DNA of 64,000 bases from Salinivirgaceae bacterium (GTDB lineage Bacteria > Bacteroidota > Bacteroidia > Bacteroidales > SZUA-534), in NCBI GenBank assembly GCA_017617355.1, contig JAFZWI010000088.1:1-64000 (forward strand), in the 5' to 3' direction. Shown one piece after another: positions 61,009 through 64,000 of this stretch (within the stretch, counting starts at the first letter, position 1; every line of letters starts with the position of its first letter). Below the pieces are notes generated by a model. The model was not told the origin of the DNA. It saw only the letters and a list, made by a program, of their open reading frames with translations, and did no database searches. A program made the position numbers and the translations under genes.

Positions 61009-63740
61009 TATCGGTTTAGTTTGTAGTTGAACAGATATTGGTCGTTGCCGCCGACAATCAGGTTGTAGTAGGCCTGCCCGGTCTTCATCACCCCGATGCT
61101 GAAACGCGTTTTGCCGCGTAGCGGGAAGCCTGGCATCACTTGTCCCTTGCTGTCAATCAGATAGATATGCGCCGATTCGGTTTCGGTAATTCCTATGGCC
61201 GTCTGCGTGCTCGACAGCTTGTAATAGGCCGGACGCTGCGTTATCGGCTCGCCGAATTTGTACTCGAAAAGTTTCTTGCCATTGAAATTGTAAACCGAAA
61301 GAACATTATCGTCAACATAGATTAACTCTGGTTTTGAGTCTCCAGTAATATCTTCAATGTCAAAGAAATGCGCTGGTGTGAAATCACCAATTTTGCGTTT
61401 CGAAACTGAACCGTCGAAGTGCAGGAAGCAGAGCGTGCCGTCAGTTGAGGTGCGGACAAGCGCCGCCGCCGAGTCGCCCATAGGCCGCATGTATTTGAGT
61501 TCGTTGTTGACCGACGGACGGATGCGCTCCTTGAAATCAACACGCATGTTTCCGCGTCTGTCAATCAAGTAGATGCGCGAGGTGTCGGTTATTGAGATGT
61601 AATCTTTGTCGTTGTTGATGAAATGCTGCGCGGCGGTTATCGGCATCTGATTGGCGCGTTGCAGCGAGAAGTCGGGAAGTGTCTTTCCGTCAATCGAATA
61701 GACGTGGATATCGGCATTGGCGCACTCCACAAACAGACGATAGTTGCGGTTTTTCGAGTAGTCGAACACCGCCACGGGCAGGTTTGTCGGGCTGGGCAAC
61801 GTTATCGGATAGCGGTCCACATGGTTGCCATTGCGGTCAATCAGATACATCTTGGTTGCCGTGTTGAAGAATATCTGCAACTTGCCATTGCGGTAATAAT
61901 CAACCTGTTGCACTGTCCCGATTATCGGTTCGTCAATGTGTTTCTTCCACATTGTGCGGCCGGCGGCGTTTATCAGATAGATATTGTTGCGCAGGTCCTG
62001 AATAAAGATTTCCTTCTCGCCCGTGTTATGGTTGTCGACAAAAACCGGCTTGAAAGCTGCAAGCGTGTCGAGATGCGACTCCCACAGTGTTGATGCGGTG
62101 TTGGAGTGCGTCGGCTGGTGGCGGAGGAACGTGTTGTGGTACAGAAATCCGTCCTCAACCGAGAACTGCCAAATCAGACCGTAGAAATTGTAAATCGCCT
62201 CCTGATTGTTATGGAAGCCGATAACATTTCCGCTCGACAGAATGCGGCTCAGCAAGTTTTCCGAACCCGTGAACGAGAGGTAGGTGTAGAAGTTAGTCTT
62301 GTTGGTAATGTAGTTGTCGAACTGGTTGAAATCGGGGTCGAAGTGCAGATTCTTGTGCAGCACATTGTCGTAAACAAATCGCGAAACCACATTGTAGGTG
62401 TCACCAAAGACAAGCATGTTGTCGTATGCGCAGATGTATTGCGCCTTGCACTGCCCGAACCAAGGCCCAAAAATGCGCGCCGGCACTTGCTCAAGCGGCA
62501 TCTCATAAATGTCGAAACGGGCGTCGTTGTCAATTCTGAACTCCTTGACCGACGGACTAGCCGTTTTACCACGGACAAAATAATCGAGCAACTGACCGGC
62601 CTCGTAACGGCCTTTCGCTTCAATTACAAAAATCGAAGTGCCGTCGGGCATGGCTATCTGCATCAGACCATGATTAAAATTATCCGCCACAGTGCTTATT
62701 GCAGTGTTGCCAAACGTCTGTTTCACAAGATTTTGGTTGGTCTGGTAGCGGTTAAGCTGTCCAACGCTTTCCATATACGACTCAAGCGCGCGCTGGTACC
62801 GGCCAAAATTGCTTAGTCCGAACCACGAGAATCCGTTGACTCCCATTGGCACGTTCTTGGTTAGGTTCGACTGCACCGATTCCTGTCCTTCAAACAGTTG
62901 TGACCATTGATTCTTGACCGACGACTGCAGCGTGTAGCCATTGACAAGCCAGTTGCTGCCTTTCATGCTCAAATCGAAACCGCCCCAGTCAGAGAATGTC
63001 TGTATGGCCATATCGCTGAACAGGTTGTTGACAAACTGCTTCTGAATGAATGGGTTGAGGAATTTGAACTGAAGATAGATGTTAGCATCGACATTCTTGC
63101 CAGCCCATTGTTTAACTTTCAAAAACGACGGATTCTGGCTTATCCCGAAGGTGTTGGTTGTCTGCCGAACCGACTCCTGCATCAGCATCTCGTTGGTTGT
63201 GGCCAACAGATAGCCGTGGACAAATGTCAAGTAACAGACAATTTTGGCATTCTTGCTGTTTGTGTATTTGTAAATCTTGGCCTGCTCATACTTTTCGGTT
63301 GTTATGCCGCCCGACTTTTCCAGAATGCCAACCATCTGCTCAAGTGCCCGGCGGCCTTGCGCGTTCGAGTTGAATGTCATTACCGCAAGCGGCTCATATT
63401 CAAGCCTTGTAGTATTGTGGAACGACACCAGAAACGGTTTGTCTTTGAACGACTCGGCCAGCTCGCTGTTGGTTATGAGCAACGTGTCGAGCGCGGCCAG
63501 ATTCTTGGCAAAATCCTCGGCAAATGTCAGCTCCTTGATGTCGGCAAAAACCTTGTTGCCTTGTATGTTCTTGAGAAAAGTGCGTGGCGATTTAACCTCG
63601 ATAATGGCGGCCGAACTGACTGGCACGGCATCGACAGCCGACACCACATCGTTCTGCTGCATCTTGAAATACCAGTACGACGCGCCAAGTGCGCCAATAA
63701 CCAGGACTATTGCAACAATGAAAAAAATCTTCTTTCCCAT
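61008..63740 (-). CDS. Membrane-anchored DUF3352/beta-propeller-like protein
   Basis: A 910-residue protein with one N-terminal membrane helix (KIFFIVAIVLVIGALGASYWYF, in part FFIVAIVLVIGALGASYW). Residues about 30-530 resemble DUF3352 (AVPVSSAAIIEVKSPRTFL; many beta-strand blocks). The C-terminal 380 residues look like a PQQ/FG-GAP-type beta propeller with repeated blades (IFIQDLRNNIYLINAAG; MYLIDRNGNHV; RIYLIDRRGNM; HIYLIDSKGQVMPGF). Likely acts in the periplasm. 13 bp follow the PBP1A stop, so it may be expressed with it. Confidence 0.8.
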   Translation of the reverse strand: MGKKIFFIVAIVLVIGALGASYWYFKMQQNDVVSAVDAVPVSSAAIIEVKSPRTFLKNIQGNKVFADIKELTFAEDFAKNLAALDTLLITNSELAESFKDKPFLVSFHNTTRLEYEPLAVMTFNSNAQGRRALEQMVGILEKSGGITTEKYEQAKIYKYTNSKNAKIVCYLTFVHGYLLATTNEMLMQESVRQTTNTFGISQNPSFLKVKQWAGKNVDANIYLQFKFLNPFIQKQFVNNLFSDMAIQTFSDWGGFDLSMKGSNWLVNGYTLQSSVKNQWSQLFEGQESVQSNLTKNVPMGVNGFSWFGLSNFGRYQRALESYMESVGQLNRYQTNQNLVKQTFGNTAISTVADNFNHGLMQIAMPDGTSIFVIEAKGRYEAGQLLDYFVRGKTASPSVKEFRIDNDARFDIYEMPLEQVPARIFGPWFGQCKAQYICAYDNMLVFGDTYNVVSRFVYDNVLHKNLHFDPDFNQFDNYITNKTNFYTYLSFTGSENLLSRILSSGNVIGFHNNQEAIYNFYGLIWQFSVEDGFLYHNTFLRHQPTHSNTASTLWESHLDTLAAFKPVFVDNHNTGEKEIFIQDLRNNIYLINAAGRTMWKKHIDEPIIGTVQQVDYYRNGKLQIFFNTATKMYLIDRNGNHVDRYPITLPSPTNLPVAVFDYSKNRNYRLFVECANADIHVYSIDGKTLPDFSLQRANQMPITAAQHFINNDKDYISITDTSRIYLIDRRGNMRVDFKERIRPSVNNELKYMRPMGDSAAALVRTSTDGTLCFLHFDGSVSKRKIGDFTPAHFFDIEDITGDSKPELIYVDDNVLSVYNFNGKKLFEYKFGEPITQRPAYYKLSSTQTAIGITETESAHIYLIDSKGQVMPGFPLRGKTRFSIGVMKTGQAYYNLIVGGNDQYLFNYKLNR

Positions 63741-63752
63741 CGCCGGATGCTT

Positions 63753-64000
63753 TTAGAAATAGAATTCGTCCTCCTGCTCGCTACTGTTGTGACTCTCAGT
63801 CTGTTTCTCGTCGTAATCGGGGCAGTCAAACACTTCGTTCCAGTCGGCAGGCTTTTCAAACCTTTCGCTTTCATTATACGGAAGATTTTTGTCGTCGTAA
63901 ACCTTTCGCATATATCCGGCCCAGATAGGCAGAGCCATGTAGGCGCCTTGTCCGAAGGTTGTCTGGTCGAAGTGGACGCTGCGGTCCTCGGCTCCGGTCC
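63753..64000 (-). CDS. PBP1A-type penicillin-binding protein, 3' end
   Basis: The frame runs to the right window edge: about 82 C-terminal residues are visible, the N-terminus is outside. The segment EDRSVHFDQTTFGQGAYMAL followed by PIWAGYMRKVYDD is the end of the transpeptidase domain of class A PBPs (penicillin-binding protein 1A), then an acidic tail. It builds peptidoglycan. An ATG at 63938 is internal and not the start. Confidence 0.88.
   Translation of the reverse strand, partial: TGAEDRSVHFDQTTFGQGAYMALPIWAGYMRKVYDDKNLPYNESERFEKPADWNEVFDCPDYDEKQTESHNSSEQEDEFYF

Overview
The window reads as a chromosomal piece of a Bacteroidales-type bacterium (phylum Bacteroidota). Evidence: the gene order nusB / DUF1573 lipoprotein / yajC / ybbR-like / coaE; a long (314-residue) NusB; a DUF4834 protein; Listeria-Bacteroides (InlB-type) repeats in a secreted protein with a C-terminal sorting-like domain; and promoter elements of the Bacteroidota TTTG-N19-TAnnTTTG type, with one exact match upstream of tRNA-Leu. 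Shine-Dalgarno sequences are largely absent. The species cannot be named from this piece.

Layout. 1-3.8 kb (+): 3' part of a YitT membrane protein; metK behind a promoter and a leader that closely matches a SAM-II riboswitch; a small PH-like membrane protein; dprA; and, convergent, a comF homologue. 4.6-22.3 kb (-): a surface-polysaccharide locus with flippase (Wzx), polymerase (Wzy), five glycosyltransferases, two acyltransferases, two pairs of polysaccharide pyruvyl transferase plus Fe-S F420-beta-like protein, and a tail of ATP-grasp, deacetylase-like, Gfo/Idh oxidoreductase and a possible TIM-barrel protein. By eye it is AT-rich against its surroundings. 22.4-29.6 kb (-): an AT-rich defence or accessory island: an Abi-alpha-like protein followed by a GHKL ATPase fused to a PD-(D/E)XK nuclease; an AAA ATPase with a Cys-containing partner; small unknown genes; a tandem repeat pair with covarying hairpins; an orphan UmuD-like peptidase; and a PIN toxin-antitoxin pair. 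29.7-33.2 kb (-): the GDP-D-glycero-D-manno-heptose genes (hddA, gmhA, gmhB, hddC), directly downstream of an MntA/HepT (nucleotidyltransferase/HEPN) pair.

33.5-36.4 kb (-): Fe-S assembly genes (MIP18/SufT-like, sufE, sufS) and a periplasmic cyclophilin. 36.5-40.6 kb: a 1350-residue secreted repeat protein with a strong terminator, preceded by about 800 bp holding two possible micro-ORFs and a 21-bp tandem repeat. 41.4-56.6 kb is mostly housekeeping: dnaG, rbfA, a LolC/E-type permease, folK, an unusual Rieske-like lipoprotein, djlA, coaE, ybbR-like, yajC, a DUF1573 lipoprotein, nusB, an LD-carboxypeptidase, an esterase-like lipoprotein, tatD, an MBL-fold hydrolase and an acyltransferase-like membrane protein.

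56.6-60.2 kb is a second accessory patch: palindromic repeats, a large Eco57I-type modification (possibly restriction-modification) protein, an upstream segment with strong RNA-like secondary structure, and tRNA-Leu(CAA). 60.2-64 kb (-): DUF4834, a MntP-like membrane protein, a DUF3352/beta-propeller membrane-anchored protein and the 3' end of a PBP1A-type gene cut by the window edge.

The best candidates for undescribed biology are the Abi-alpha/GHKL-nuclease pair, the AAA ATPase/Cys-motif pair, the structured RNA candidate upstream of the modification gene, and the tandem hairpin repeats at 27961-28172. All functional statements come from reading motifs; no database search was run.
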